DNA of 64,000 bases, taken from NCBI RefSeq assembly GCF_964022235.1, contig NZ_CAXHZL010000012.1, positions 62,001 through 126,000 of the forward strand, written 5' to 3'. Below the pieces are notes generated by a model. That model saw only the letters and a program-made list of their open reading frames with translations, was not told the DNA's origin and ran no database searches. The translations under genes and the position numbers were made by a program. Positions 8,579 through 18,181 of this stretch are shown here, piece by piece (the stretch's first letter is position 1; every line of letters starts with the position of its first letter). This DNA comes from Limimaricola sp964022235. GTDB taxonomy: Bacteria > Pseudomonadota > Alphaproteobacteria > Rhodobacterales > Rhodobacteraceae.

Positions 8579-9474
8579 TTCTGCATGGGCTGTGCGGCCT
8601 GCCAGGAGTGCGCTTCGGCAGTGACCCAATCGATGAAGCGCCGCACCCGGCTACGGCGCAGGTTGGCGGGCGGGCAGACCAGCCACTGGGTAGTGATGCG
8701 GATCAGGGGAGCCTCACGAAGGGGTTGAACCAACTTGCCCGCGGCCAGCTCGCTTTCCATCATGAGCGTGCTCTCCAAGGCCATGCCGAGGCCCAATACG
8801 GCTGCATCCACCGCCATGTGCGAACGATCGAAACTCAGCCGCCGAGCCGTATTCGGGGCTGGCAGGCCCTGTGCCGCGAACCAGGCGGGCCACTGCACCT
8901 GCGCCTTGAGCGACTGAATCAGGCGATGATCAACTAGATCTTCGGGGCCGATCGAGGCCCCTTGCGCCAACTGAGGAGCGCAAACGGGGATGAAGCTTTC
9001 CTCTGCTAGTGGCAGGATGTGAAGCCCGGGCCACCGCCCCGTGCCATGGCGGATTTCCAGATCGACAGGGTCACGAGCAAAGTCCGTCGGCTCGTTGGTA
9101 CCATCGAGGCGGACATCGATGCTTGGATTGGCCTCGAGAAACCCGGAAAGGCGCGGCAGCAACCACTTGGTGGAGACGGTCGGGGTGGCCCGGATGGTGA
9201 GTTTTGCCGTCGTGCGAGCGCCGCGCATCGTTTCCGTTGCGCGGATCAATCCCTCGACCTGGTCCGAAATCAGCTCGAAATAGCGTTCGCCAGCTTCGGT
9301 CAGCCGAATCCGTCGTCCTTGGCGGGTGACCAGCACAGTACCAAGCTGCGCCTCGAGGGCGCGCAGCTGCTGGCTGACCGCCGAGGCGGTGACGCCGAGC
9401 TGTTCAGCGGCGGCCATGACGGAGTTCAGCGTGGCGACATGGTAGAACACCGAGATGGCCCGGAACGGCGTCAT
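8572..9474 (-). CDS. LysR-family transcriptional regulator (GcvA-like)
   Basis: 300 residues from ATG 9474, which follows AAAGGAGAAAATC; a start at 9501 is possible but lacks a site. The N-terminal helix-turn-helix (AAEQLGVTASAVSQQLRALEAQLG) and the effector domain with VDLEIRHGTGRWPGL are of the GcvA/AmpR group. It is placed between two catabolic operons, upstream of the minus-strand DRL-TRAP operon and divergent from the plus-strand ABC operon, and could control either or both. Confidence 0.93.
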   Translation of the reverse strand: MTPFRAISVFYHVATLNSVMAAAEQLGVTASAVSQQLRALEAQLGTVLVTRQGRRIRLTEAGERYFELISDQVEGLIRATETMRGARTTAKLTIRATPTVSTKWLLPRLSGFLEANPSIDVRLDGTNEPTDFARDPVDLEIRHGTGRWPGLHILPLAEESFIPVCAPQLAQGASIGPEDLVDHRLIQSLKAQVQWPAWFAAQGLPAPNTARRLSFDRSHMAVDAAVLGLGMALESTLMMESELAAGKLVQPLREAPLIRITTQWLVCPPANLRRSRVRRFIDWVTAEAHSWQAAQPMQKD

Positions 9475-9584
9475 GATTTTCTCCTTTTCTGCCCTGGGCA
9501 TTCCATCGCATCCGAAATCGCTGTAGAAGCCCTCTTGCTAACTTCACAAGTTTACGAAACAACGTGAAGAAAGCTGGAGGCACC

Positions 9585-10562
9585 ATGACACGATTCGCAA
9601 CCCGCCTGAACTCCTTCGCCGCCAAGGCTGAGATGGAATGGCCAGATCTGCAGGGCAAACCCACGGCGTTGATGATGGCGCGCCGTGCCGCGCGGGTCCC
9701 GGGGCTCACCCATGTCGACCTGAATTATCCCGATCACGTCACAGATGACCCGCGGGCCGTAAAGGAAGAGATCGAGGCCATGGGTCTCGGGATCAACGGT
9801 CTCGCCATGCGCTACTACACGAACCCAGCCTTCAAACTCGGTGCCTTCACCCACCCCGACAGGTTGGTACGGCGTGAAGCGATCGATCTGACCAAGCGGG
9901 GGATCGACGCGGCGCTGGAGATGGAAGCGCCGCTGATGACGCTGTGGATGGGGCAGGATGGCTTCGACTACAGCTTCCAGGGTGATTACGGACGGATGTG
10001 GGATGACGAGGTAAGCGCCATCCGCGAGGTGGCCGAGCACGCCCCTGACTGCATGATTTCCATCGAATACAAAGCCAACGAGCCGCGATCCTTTGCTCTG
10101 TTGCCCGATGTTGCCACGACGCTTCTCGCCATCGATGAAGCCGGTGCGCCCAATCTCGGGGTCACGCTCGACTTCGCGCACGTGCTTTATGCGGACGAGA
10201 TGCCCGCTTTCGCCGCGACGCTGATCGCGCGCCGTTCGAAACTCCTCGGAGTTCATCTCAATGACGGCTACGCCAAGCGCGACGATGGTCTGATGGTGGG
10301 TTCCGTGCATCCCCAGGCGACCCTTGAGCTGCTCTGGCAGATCCGCCGCGACGGCTATGACGGTGTCATTTATTTCGACACCTTCCCCGACGCCTCTGGC
10401 ATCGACCCGGTAGAGGAATGCACGGCCAATATCGAGATGGTTGAGAGGCTGATGGCCATGGCCGATCGCGTCGACGCCGACAATGTGCTGCACGACGCCG
10501 TCGCCGCGCAGAACTCACCCGCCGCCCAACGCGCAATTCAGCGCATTCTGGCCGGCGCATGA
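9585..10562 (+). CDS. Sugar isomerase/epimerase, xylose-isomerase-like TIM barrel
   Basis: 325 residues from ATG 9585, preceded by CTGGAGGCACC; an in-frame start at 9564 is less likely. It has the AP-endonuclease-2/xylose isomerase-like barrel pattern with likely metal ligands in SIEYKANEPR (E), VTLDFAHVLY (D, H), and GVHLNDGY (H, D). Such enzymes interconvert ketoses and aldoses or epimerise sugars. It is the first gene of the ribose-type ABC operon, so it probably acts on the sugar taken up by that system. Confidence 0.88.
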   Translation: MTRFATRLNSFAAKAEMEWPDLQGKPTALMMARRAARVPGLTHVDLNYPDHVTDDPRAVKEEIEAMGLGINGLAMRYYTNPAFKLGAFTHPDRLVRREAIDLTKRGIDAALEMEAPLMTLWMGQDGFDYSFQGDYGRMWDDEVSAIREVAEHAPDCMISIEYKANEPRSFALLPDVATTLLAIDEAGAPNLGVTLDFAHVLYADEMPAFAATLIARRSKLLGVHLNDGYAKRDDGLMVGSVHPQATLELLWQIRRDGYDGVIYFDTFPDASGIDPVEECTANIEMVERLMAMADRVDADNVLHDAVAAQNSPAAQRAIQRILAGA

Positions 10563-10607
10563 GCTGACTTCACGAATACCACGATCATCGTAAAGGGAGG
10601 AAACCTG

Positions 10608-11654
10608 ATGACCGCGAGCCTCAAAACCCTGCTGATGGCAGGCACCGTTCTGGGCATGGCCACCGCCGCCATGGCCCAGGATCTCGCCCCGCTCAACTCC
10701 GACGAGGAGCCCGATCGTATGGACTGGAGCGAGCTCGATGCGCGCTTTGGCGAACTGCCTGCACCTGAGGCGGGCACTGCGGTGGGCGGCGTCTCCAAGA
10801 CGCTGACCAACGAATACTGGCGCTCATTGGGGGACGGGTACGAGAACCTCGCCCAAGAGTACGACGTGAAGTTCGCCTATCAGGCCGCACCGTCGGAAGG
10901 TGATCAGCTTGGACAGCTCTCGATTGCCGAGAACATGATCCTGCAGGGCTACGACGCGTTGCTGTTTTCGCCGCAGACCGACAACAACCTGCAGCCGGCA
11001 CTCGAGACGGCACGCGCCCAAGGCATTCCCGTGCTCAACGTCAACGATGCGGTGATCCCGTCGGTAGAGCATTATGTTGGCAATGTGCAGCGCGACAATG
11101 GTGTGCGGGTGGCGCAGTGGTTCATCGACAATACCGAGGGCGGCAAGCTCGCGGTGATCGAAGGCCAGCCCGGCGTGTTCGCCGCCGGTCAGCGCACCGA
11201 CGGCTTCACCACCACGATCAACGAGGCCGAAGGCTTCGAGGTGGTGGCCAGCGTTCCCGCCAACTGGAGCCGCGAGCAGGCTTATGACGCGGCCTCGACG
11301 ATCCTGCAGCAGCATCCCGACCTGATCGGCTTTTATGCCAACAACGACGGCATGGCGCTCGGCGTAGTCGAGGCGGTGAAGAATGCCGGCCTGCAGGAGC
11401 AGGTTGCGGTGTTCGGTACCGACGGCATCTCGGACGCCTACAACTCGATCCGTGCCGGCGACCTGACTGGCACGGTCGACAGCTTTCCGGTGTTGACCGG
11501 CGAAGTGGCGATGGAGGTCGCGCTGCGGCTCATCGCGGGCCAAGAGCTGCCGCGCGTGGTGGCGACGCCGCAGGCGCTGATCACTGCTGACAATATCGAG
11601 CAGTATGCCGTCGAGGATACCGCTGCGCTGCGCGAAACGCTGCTCGCGCAGTAA
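10608..11654 (+). CDS. Sugar ABC transporter periplasmic binding protein (RbsB-like)
   Basis: 348 residues with a Sec signal peptide cleaved after AMA (residue 23) and a periplasmic-binding-protein type 1 fold: GYDALLFSPQTDNNLQPALETARAQGIPVLNVNDA and AVFGTDGISDAYNSIRAGDLTGTVDSFP. It delivers a monosaccharide or polyol to the permease. An extra acidic stretch (residues 25-50) precedes the first strand. Gap to the ATPase gene is 66 bases with a short GC-rich sequence. Confidence 0.92.
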   Translation: MTASLKTLLMAGTVLGMATAAMAQDLAPLNSDEEPDRMDWSELDARFGELPAPEAGTAVGGVSKTLTNEYWRSLGDGYENLAQEYDVKFAYQAAPSEGDQLGQLSIAENMILQGYDALLFSPQTDNNLQPALETARAQGIPVLNVNDAVIPSVEHYVGNVQRDNGVRVAQWFIDNTEGGKLAVIEGQPGVFAAGQRTDGFTTTINEAEGFEVVASVPANWSREQAYDAASTILQQHPDLIGFYANNDGMALGVVEAVKNAGLQEQVAVFGTDGISDAYNSIRAGDLTGTVDSFPVLTGEVAMEVALRLIAGQELPRVVATPQALITADNIEQYAVEDTAALRETLLAQ

Positions 11655-11720
11655 CCGCGAAGCCTCAGTTGCGGCGCGCGTGCCTCCCTGCGCGCGCCGC
11701 TCAATGCGGAAGGATCCGAC

Positions 11721-13253
11721 ATGGTTTCCCAGACCCCTCGTCTCGCAGTGGACGGCATCGAGAAGGGCTTCCCCGGAATCAAGGCGCTCGATGGCGTCTC
11801 CTTTGAAGTCCGCCCTGGCGAAGTCCACGGACTTCTCGGCGAGAACGGCGCCGGCAAATCGACGATGCTCAACATCCTGTCGGGCGTACTCAAGGCCAAT
11901 GCGGGCGAGATCCGCGTGGATGGCCTCAAACTCGACCTGCACCGCCCCGCCGACGCCCGCGCAGCCGGGATCGCGATGATCCATCAGGAACTGCAGCATA
12001 TCCCGGCCCTCAGCGTTGCGCAGAACCTCTATCTCGGGCGACCGCTCAAGACCGCTGGCGGTCTCCTCGTCGCCCGTCGCGCGCAGGAGGCACGGGCTCG
12101 CGAGATTCTGGCCGATCTCGATCCCTCCATCGATCCGTCGCGCCCGATCCACGAACTGAAGGTGGCACAGCAGCAGATCGTCGAAATCGCCAGAGCCCTG
12201 CTCTACGAGGCGAAGATCATCGCCATGGACGAGCCGACCTCCTCGCTTACGCCATCTGAATTCGAGAGCCTCGCCGCACTGATCGAACGCCTGCGCGGGC
12301 AGGGGGTGTCAATCATCTACGTCTCGCACAAGATGGACGAGGTCTTCCGTGTTTGCCAACGCGCGACGATCCTGCGCGATGGCCGCTTCATCACCACGGT
12401 CGATCTGGCCAAGACCAGTGAAGCGGACGTGGTCTCGCGCATGGTCGGTCGCGACATCCAGCACGAGCGCCATGTGAGTTATGCCACCGCCACTCCGGCG
12501 CTTCGGGTCGAGGGCTTGGGCGACGGCCGCATGATCAGGGACGCGTCCTTCACGTTGCACAAGGGCGAGGTGTTGGGCCTTGCCGGCCTCGTGGGGTCGG
12601 GACGCACCGAGCTCTTGCGGCTCGTGGCAGGCATCGACCGAGCCCGATCCGGGCGCATCGAGGTGAATGGCCAATCCCACACCTTCCGTTCGCCCCGTGA
12701 GGCGATTGCGGCAGGCATCGGGTTGGTGCCCGAGGAGCGCAAGAAGGACGGCATCGTGCGGGATCGCTCGGTCGCCTCCAACATCGCGTTGCCCTCGATG
12801 CGTCGCTTCAGTCGAATGGGATTGATCCGCCGTTCCGCGCTCAGGCGAGAGGCAACCGAGCTGATGCAGCAGATGAACCTGCGGCCGCCCAATGTCGATC
12901 GCGCCATCGGCCAGTTCTCAGGGGGCAACCAACAAAAAGCCATCATTGGCCGCTGGCTCGCTGCCGACGTGGACATCCTGTTGTTCGACGAACCGACACG
13001 CGGCATCGACATCGGTGCCAAATCCGAAATCTACGATCTCATCGAGCGGCTGGCCGCCCAAGGCAAGGCGATCCTGGTGGTCAGCTCCGAGCTGCCTGAA
13101 ATCCTGCGGCTGTCCGACCGCGTCATGGTGCTGCGCGAAGGCGAGGTGGCGGCCACTTTGGCAGGCGCCGAGATCACGGAGGCGAAAATCGCCGCTCACG
13201 CCATCCCCCAATCGAAACGCCGTGGCCCTACCCTGGCCGCCGAACCCGCATGA
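11721..13253 (+). CDS. Sugar ABC transporter ATP-binding protein, tandem domains (RbsA-like)
   Basis: 510 residues with two ABC domains, as in ribose/galactose-type importers. The first has Walker A GENGAGKST (40-48), KVAQQQIVEIARAL in place of the classical signature, and Walker B AMDEPTSSLT. The second has a degenerate Walker A (GLVGSGRTELL), a good signature FSGGNQQK and Walker B LLFDEPTRGID. This asymmetry is normal for RbsA proteins. The stop overlaps the permease start by four bases. Confidence 0.94.
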   Translation: MVSQTPRLAVDGIEKGFPGIKALDGVSFEVRPGEVHGLLGENGAGKSTMLNILSGVLKANAGEIRVDGLKLDLHRPADARAAGIAMIHQELQHIPALSVAQNLYLGRPLKTAGGLLVARRAQEARAREILADLDPSIDPSRPIHELKVAQQQIVEIARALLYEAKIIAMDEPTSSLTPSEFESLAALIERLRGQGVSIIYVSHKMDEVFRVCQRATILRDGRFITTVDLAKTSEADVVSRMVGRDIQHERHVSYATATPALRVEGLGDGRMIRDASFTLHKGEVLGLAGLVGSGRTELLRLVAGIDRARSGRIEVNGQSHTFRSPREAIAAGIGLVPEERKKDGIVRDRSVASNIALPSMRRFSRMGLIRRSALRREATELMQQMNLRPPNVDRAIGQFSGGNQQKAIIGRWLAADVDILLFDEPTRGIDIGAKSEIYDLIERLAAQGKAILVVSSELPEILRLSDRVMVLREGEVAATLAGAEITEAKIAAHAIPQSKRRGPTLAAEPA

Positions 13254-14245
13254 GCCCCAAAATGACCGACACCTCCGATGCCACGACCCCGGTCCACCGT
13301 CTGCGGTCGTTCCTGCCCGCCTCGCTGAGCCTGCGCGATGCAGGCACGCTTCTGGGCCTCGTCCTGATCCTGATCGTCTTTGCGAGCTTGAACCCGGTCT
13401 TCCTGACTGCGCCGAACCTGCTCAACATTCTTCAGCAATCCTCGATCAATGCCTGCATCGCGCTTGGCATGACATTCGTGATCATTTCCGGCGGCATCGA
13501 TCTCTCCGTCGGCCCCGCCGCGGCCCTCTCGGCAGTGGCTGGCGCGGCCCTGATGGCCGCCGGAGTGCCGCTGCCCCTGGCGATCCTGGCAGCACTTGCC
13601 ACCGGCATGGCGTGCGGGCTCTTCAATGGTACGCTGATCGCCTTTGCCGGCCTGCAACCCTTCATCGTCACGCTGGGCGGGCTGTCTCTGTACCGGGCGC
13701 TGGCGCTGATCTTCACGGGCGGTAACCCGATTTTCGGCATCCCGCAGGAATTTCGCGCAGTGATCAATGGAGATGTCTTGGGGGTCCCGGTTCCGGTCCT
13801 CATCATCGGCGTGATCGCGGCGCTGCTCTGGGTGGTCCTCAACCGCAGCCCCTTTGGCGAGTATATTCTGGCCGTGGGCGGCAACCAGGAAGCGGCCAGG
13901 ATCGCCGGCGTGCCGGTCGCGCGCACCAAGATCACCGTCTATGTGATGTCGGGAGGCTTGGCCTCGGTGGCCGCACTCATCCTGATGGGCCGTCTCGGTG
14001 CGGCCGACCCCACCATGGGCAATTTGTGGGAACTTGACGCGATCGCGGCGGCGGCCATTGGCGGCGCCTCGCTGATGGGCGGCAAGGGCTCGGTCGTGGG
14101 TACGCTGCTGGGTGCAGTCATCCTCGGCTCGCTGCGAAACGGTCTCACGCTGATGAACGTTCAGGCGTTCTATCAACTCCTCGCCACGGGCATTATCATC
14201 ATCCTCGCCATGTTGATTGACCGCGCCACGCGGGGGAGAGGCTGA
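13250..14245 (+). CDS. Sugar ABC transporter permease (RbsC-like)
   Basis: 331 residues with about nine membrane segments and the BPD_transp_2 pattern (GMTFVIISGGIDLSVG, PFIVTLGGLSLYRA, AAAAIGGASLMGGKGSVVGTLLGA). It forms the membrane channel of the importer. Start ATG 13250 overlaps the ATPase stop; ATG 13262 is an alternative. Followed after four bases by the RpiR regulator. Confidence 0.93.
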   Translation: MSPKMTDTSDATTPVHRLRSFLPASLSLRDAGTLLGLVLILIVFASLNPVFLTAPNLLNILQQSSINACIALGMTFVIISGGIDLSVGPAAALSAVAGAALMAAGVPLPLAILAALATGMACGLFNGTLIAFAGLQPFIVTLGGLSLYRALALIFTGGNPIFGIPQEFRAVINGDVLGVPVPVLIIGVIAALLWVVLNRSPFGEYILAVGGNQEAARIAGVPVARTKITVYVMSGGLASVAALILMGRLGAADPTMGNLWELDAIAAAAIGGASLMGGKGSVVGTLLGAVILGSLRNGLTLMNVQAFYQLLATGIIIILAMLIDRATRGRG

Positions 14246-14249
14246 AACC

Positions 14250-15107
14250 ATGAAGATCGATCCGCGCACCGTCGGCGCTCAGGTCAGGATGCGGACTCCG
14301 TCGCTGACACCGCTCGAGGCGCGGGTGGTCGACACCATGACAGGGCGCGCCGATCTCGACCTGACCACGTCTTTGCGCGAAGTGGCCGAAGAAGCAGGCG
14401 TCTCGGATGCGATGATCGTCAAGATCGCCAAGAAGCTCGGCTTCAATGGCTATCGCGACTTCCGTGAGGCGCTGGTGGAATACCGGCAATCGGATGTGGC
14501 CTCTCTGCACGCAGAGATCTCGCCAGAGGACAGCGCGGCCGACATCGTCCGAAAGGTGTTCAACACGGCGGTGCAGGCACTGGAAGAAACCATGTCGATC
14601 CTTGACATGGAGGCGTTCGAGCGCGCAGCTACCTTGCTGCACGGCGCGCGTAATCGCGATTTCTATGGCTTGGGCGGTTCGGCGCAGATCGCCCGCGACG
14701 TGGCGCACAAGTTCCTGCGGATCGGCCTGCGCGCCACGGTGCAGGATGACGCGCACATGATGCTGATGTCCGCCTCGCTCCTCGGGCCCGAAGATGTAGT
14801 GGTGGCGTTTTCGCATTCGGGAGCCACGTCGGCCGTGCTCGAAGCAACCAGGCTTGCCCGGGCCAACGGCGCGCGCACCATCGCGCTTACCAACTACTCG
14901 AATGCACCTCTGGCGGAGATCGCGGACGTCACCCTGTGTTCGACCGCTCAAGGTTCCCCGCTTCTGGGCGAGAACGCCGCCGCGCGGATTGCGCAACTCA
15001 ACATCATGGATGCCATCTTCGTCGCGGTGGCGCAGCGCGATTTCCCTACCGCCGAGGCGCGTCTGGCCAAGACGATGCGATCGGTGAGCGACAAGCGCAA
15101 CAAGTAG
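14250..15107 (+). CDS. MurR/RpiR-family transcriptional regulator
   Basis: 285 residues from ATG 14250. An N-terminal RpiR helix-turn-helix (SLREVAEEAGVSDAMIVKIAKKLGFNGYRDFREAL) is joined to a C-terminal SIS sugar-phosphate-binding domain (YGLGGSAQIARDVAHKF, AFSHSGATSAVLEATRLAR). It probably senses the phosphorylated sugar made by the kinase encoded 11 bases downstream and controls the operon in which it lies. Confidence 0.93.
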   Translation: MKIDPRTVGAQVRMRTPSLTPLEARVVDTMTGRADLDLTTSLREVAEEAGVSDAMIVKIAKKLGFNGYRDFREALVEYRQSDVASLHAEISPEDSAADIVRKVFNTAVQALEETMSILDMEAFERAATLLHGARNRDFYGLGGSAQIARDVAHKFLRIGLRATVQDDAHMMLMSASLLGPEDVVVAFSHSGATSAVLEATRLARANGARTIALTNYSNAPLAEIADVTLCSTAQGSPLLGENAAARIAQLNIMDAIFVAVAQRDFPTAEARLAKTMRSVSDKRNK

Positions 15108-15118
15108 GATCACACCCC

Positions 15119-15991
15119 ATGACAAGGACACCTGGTGCCGTCATCGTTGTCGGCAGCCTGCACTATGACATCTTCGTCGAAGCCCCACATCGTCCCGCGG
15201 CGGGCGAAACCGTGACCGGCAGCCGTTGGTACCCCAAGTTCGGGGGCAAGGGCGGCAACCAGGCGGTTGCCGTCGCGGCGGAGGGGGTCGCGGCGCGCAT
15301 GGTATCGGCGGTGGGGGATGACGATTTCGGCGCCTTCCTGCTAGAGCGTCTTTCCCACAAGGGCGTATCGACAAGCCATGTGGCGCGGCTGCCGGAGACG
15401 CGCTCTGGTATGAGCGTGGCGATTGCCGACGCAAGCGGCGACTACGGCGCCGTCATCGTGTCCGGCGCGAACCTCGACATCGCGGAGCAGAGCCTGGCTT
15501 CAGACAGGCTTTGGGACGGCGCGAGCCATCTGGTCTTGCAGAACGAAGTGCGCGAAGAAATCAATGTCGCAGCGGCGCGGGCGGCGCAGGCGCGCGGTGT
15601 CGCGGTCTGCCTCAATGCCGCGCCTTGGCGGGACATGGGTCCGGACCTTCTGAATCTCGTCGATATCCTCGTCGTCAATGCGCTGGAGGCCGAAGGCCTG
15701 TGCGGTATGGCCGTGTCGTCTCTGGAGACGGCGGCAGCTGCCGCTGAGGTTCTATCCGCGCGCTTCCCTTGTGTCGTGGTCACCGCCGGTGGGGATGGTG
15801 TGGCCTTCCGGAGCGGGCAGAACCACGCGGCGCTGCCGGCCGAGAAGGTCAAGTTGGTCTCGACCCATGGTGCGGGCGACTGCTTCATCGGCGCGCTGGT
15901 CGGGCAGCTTGCAGCCGGTGCGGACTTCGCAACAGCGCTCGGCGGTGCCAATCGCGCGGCCGCTCGACATGTGTCTCAAATCACGGATTGA
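15119..15991 (+). CDS. PfkB-family sugar kinase (ribokinase-like)
   Basis: 290 residues from ATG 15119. Shows the N-terminal PfkB motif GGKGGNQA (42-49) and the C-terminal ATP/anion-hole motif THGAGDCF with catalytic base D254. It phosphorylates the imported sugar or an isomerised product at the expense of ATP. As last gene of the isomerase-ABC-RpiR-kinase operon it supplies the metabolic step and probably the ligand for RpiR. The precise sugar is not evident. Confidence 0.92.
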   Translation: MTRTPGAVIVVGSLHYDIFVEAPHRPAAGETVTGSRWYPKFGGKGGNQAVAVAAEGVAARMVSAVGDDDFGAFLLERLSHKGVSTSHVARLPETRSGMSVAIADASGDYGAVIVSGANLDIAEQSLASDRLWDGASHLVLQNEVREEINVAAARAAQARGVAVCLNAAPWRDMGPDLLNLVDILVVNALEAEGLCGMAVSSLETAAAAAEVLSARFPCVVVTAGGDGVAFRSGQNHAALPAEKVKLVSTHGAGDCFIGALVGQLAAGADFATALGGANRAAARHVSQITD

Positions 15992-16117
15992 GTTCAGTCA
16001 GGACATTCTCTGGCCTCGAACGATGATGAGCCCGTCTGCCATGTAACCCGGGTCGAAGCCTGAATCTGAGCAATCGTCCTGTCATCTCGACGGAGAACAC
16101 GCTCTGTCTCCGGACCC

Positions 16118-17359
16118 TTATTTCTCGGGAAAGAGGTTTGGCATCCATGCCGATGCGAGTGTGGCTGGAAAGTTCAGCCGCAATGATGAGCGCGGACTGT
16201 TCGAGGACAGGGCTTCCAATTCGAGAAGCCGGGCGGTCACCTTTCGTGCCTGACGGTCGCTGACACCCAGCATGTCGGGAACCGCTCCCCGCTCAATCTC
16301 GCCCTCCATCAAAACGGCGCGCAGGATCCGATCGCTGCCCTTGAGAACGCCTCCGCGTGCTTCTTGCTGCCGCGCCCAGTCCACGACGCGTCCCCTCAGC
16401 TCGGACGGCCGCATCAGGCCAGACATGAAGGAGACTTGGTCGATACAGCACTGCAGAAAGAACTGCGCAAACTCGGCGAGCCGGGCTTCCGAGAGCGCAC
16501 CGCGCCCATCGGCGCTGCCGGGGCGTTTCGCATCGGCGGCTTCGAGGCGGGCCTTGTAGTCTACCACGTTGCGGGCAAGCCCCCGGGACGCCGACCAGAG
16601 GCCTTCCGATCGCACCGTATCGCGCAACATGGCATGTGCCACCATACGGGCGACCCGTCCGTTCATATCGGTGAATGGATGGACCCAGACCAGCCGGTGA
16701 TGCGCGCAGGCAACCGCCAGAACGGTGCCAAGACGACCCTGCATGCGATACATCCGATGCATATGCGCGAGCAGCCTGGGCACTGCGCCGGGACTGGGGG
16801 GCACATGGCGCCCGACCTTCACATAACCTTCCCGGAACTGACCCGGGATGACCGGTAGGGGATTGCCGGTGGGATCCTTCTGCAGAAGCAGTTCCTCCGG
16901 CAGCCCCGCACAGAAGCGCCGATGAAGCTCGCGAAGGCTTTCCGGATGCAGGGGATGCTCTGTCAGCCCGCCGTCGTCGATCCACTTCTGGACCGCGATA
17001 TGTGCCACGGCTTCGAGTTGAAGGTTCCGCTTTTCCCGGTCGGCGCTGAAGTCCTGGCGCAACGCCCGCTCGATATCGATCGGATGCGTGTCATGCCCCT
17101 CGATCAGGTTCGAATAGTAGCAGTTCATCGAGCGGACCAGTCCGCTCAGGGGCGTGCGGATCGCCGGGGGCAGGGCGGCGCTCAGCTCCGCCGAAACCGT
17201 CGCCAGCTCAAGCGCAAGGTCATTGAGGGCGGGCCGGTGTTTTGAAGCCTCTTCGGGCAGAAGCGGCTCCACCGCGTAGATGGTTTCCTGGTCGTCGCGC
17301 AGCTTTGTCATGATTGGGAAATGACGCCTCAAAGCCCCCTTGGAGTTCCGCTTTATCAT
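16118..17359 (-). CDS. Fic-domain protein (AMPylation-type, class II self-inhibited)
   Basis: 413 residues from ATG 17359; ATG 17311 (397 residues) is equally possible since neither has a strong ribosome site. The N-terminal inhibitory helix has SNLIEG (83-88), the (S/T)xxxE(G/N) pattern of class II Fic proteins. The active loop is HPFTDMNGRVAR (227-238), which keeps the catalytic His, the acidic residue, Asn and both Arg but has Met where the first Gly of GNGR is usual. A C-terminal winged-helix-like region (from about 345) may bind DNA. It probably transfers AMP to a target protein. Confidence 0.88.
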   Translation of the reverse strand: MIKRNSKGALRRHFPIMTKLRDDQETIYAVEPLLPEEASKHRPALNDLALELATVSAELSAALPPAIRTPLSGLVRSMNCYYSNLIEGHDTHPIDIERALRQDFSADREKRNLQLEAVAHIAVQKWIDDGGLTEHPLHPESLRELHRRFCAGLPEELLLQKDPTGNPLPVIPGQFREGYVKVGRHVPPSPGAVPRLLAHMHRMYRMQGRLGTVLAVACAHHRLVWVHPFTDMNGRVARMVAHAMLRDTVRSEGLWSASRGLARNVVDYKARLEAADAKRPGSADGRGALSEARLAEFAQFFLQCCIDQVSFMSGLMRPSELRGRVVDWARQQEARGGVLKGSDRILRAVLMEGEIERGAVPDMLGVSDRQARKVTARLLELEALSSNSPRSSLRLNFPATLASAWMPNLFPEK

Positions 17360-17740
17360 CCGCTATCATGGGGGCGGGCAAGAAGAGAATATCTTTTTTC
17401 TCCATTGCCTTGAAGAATGCGGCCCTGCCTCGCTCTTGCGAACTGTTCCGCTTCTAGTGCCGGTTGGACGGCCGGAAAGGGCAACCTGGTGGGAGGATCG
17501 CGCTGGCAAGGACGGGTCCAAAGCCTTCCCGCCTTCGACGAAGCGGCATGCCCTGCAGCCTCACGAGAACTCGTCATCCCACTTATGTGAAGAGAAACTT
17601 CGGATGTTCGCCGGCGGCCCTGCTGGCTGCCTCGGCGGCGCGCCGAGGATCTGGTCAGCCGATGGTCCTCGCCAGAGGAGCAACGAATGTGGCTCGGCGG
17701 GCCGAGGGGCCCGCACGCGCCCGGAAGTGACAACAGTCGC
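17360..17740. other. Intergenic region without recognisable gene
   Basis: Between the Fic gene and the toxin gene. Frames on both strands are low-complexity in Arg/Ser/Pro and lack ribosome sites. An AT-rich spot near 17386-17400 may be the Fic promoter. Nothing else is seen. Confidence 0.4.
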
Positions 17741-18181
17741 CTAACGGCGTCTCGGCCCGCCAAGCGCCCAAGGGTCGAGGACGTCCGCTCCGAGCGCCAT
17801 GAACGGCATGGGATCGCGCGTCGCGACCATCGCCCCCGGTCGGGAGAGGGCGATCGAGGCGATCTGTCCATCCGCAATCGAGATCGCGTAGCCCTGCTGG
17901 CATGCGACCGCGACACGCGCGCCGTAAATCCGTGCCGCCGCGCCATCAAAGGGCAGGATCCGGCCAGAAAAGTCCTCTTCGAGAATAGCTGTGACAGCCT
18001 CCATCAGACCGTCGCGCCGCTTGCCCTTCGGCATTGCCTGAACGCCAAAGATCAGCTCCGCCGCCGTGATCGCACTCAGAAAGAGGTTCGTGGGATCCTG
18101 CGCGTCGAGCCAGTCCATGACAGCATCGTCGGGGACTTTCCTCTGGGTCTCGGAGATCACGCCCGTATCAAGAATGATCAA
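17741..18181 (-). CDS. PIN-domain toxin, VapC/FitB-like
   Basis: 146 residues beginning at a TTG codon (18181-18179) that overlaps the antitoxin stop as TTGA. PIN acidic residues are seen: D5 in IILDTG, E in AAELIFG and D in ISIADGQIASIA, with ATRDPMPF near the C-terminus. PIN toxins are magnesium-dependent RNases that cleave tRNA or other RNA when the antitoxin is lost. The IILDTGVISE start is typical of FitB. Coupled translation with the RHH antitoxin is normal for such pairs. Confidence 0.9.
   Translation of the reverse strand: MIILDTGVISETQRKVPDDAVMDWLDAQDPTNLFLSAITAAELIFGVQAMPKGKRRDGLMEAVTAILEEDFSGRILPFDGAAARIYGARVAVACQQGYAISIADGQIASIALSRPGAMVATRDPMPFMALGADVLDPWALGGPRRR

Noticed and set aside
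9552..10493. 313-codon open frame on the minus strand
   Set aside because: Antisense to the TIM-barrel isomerase, which has good motifs and a ribosome site.
10824..12152. 442-codon open frame on the minus strand
   Set aside because: Antisense to the ABC binding protein and ATPase genes; no family features.
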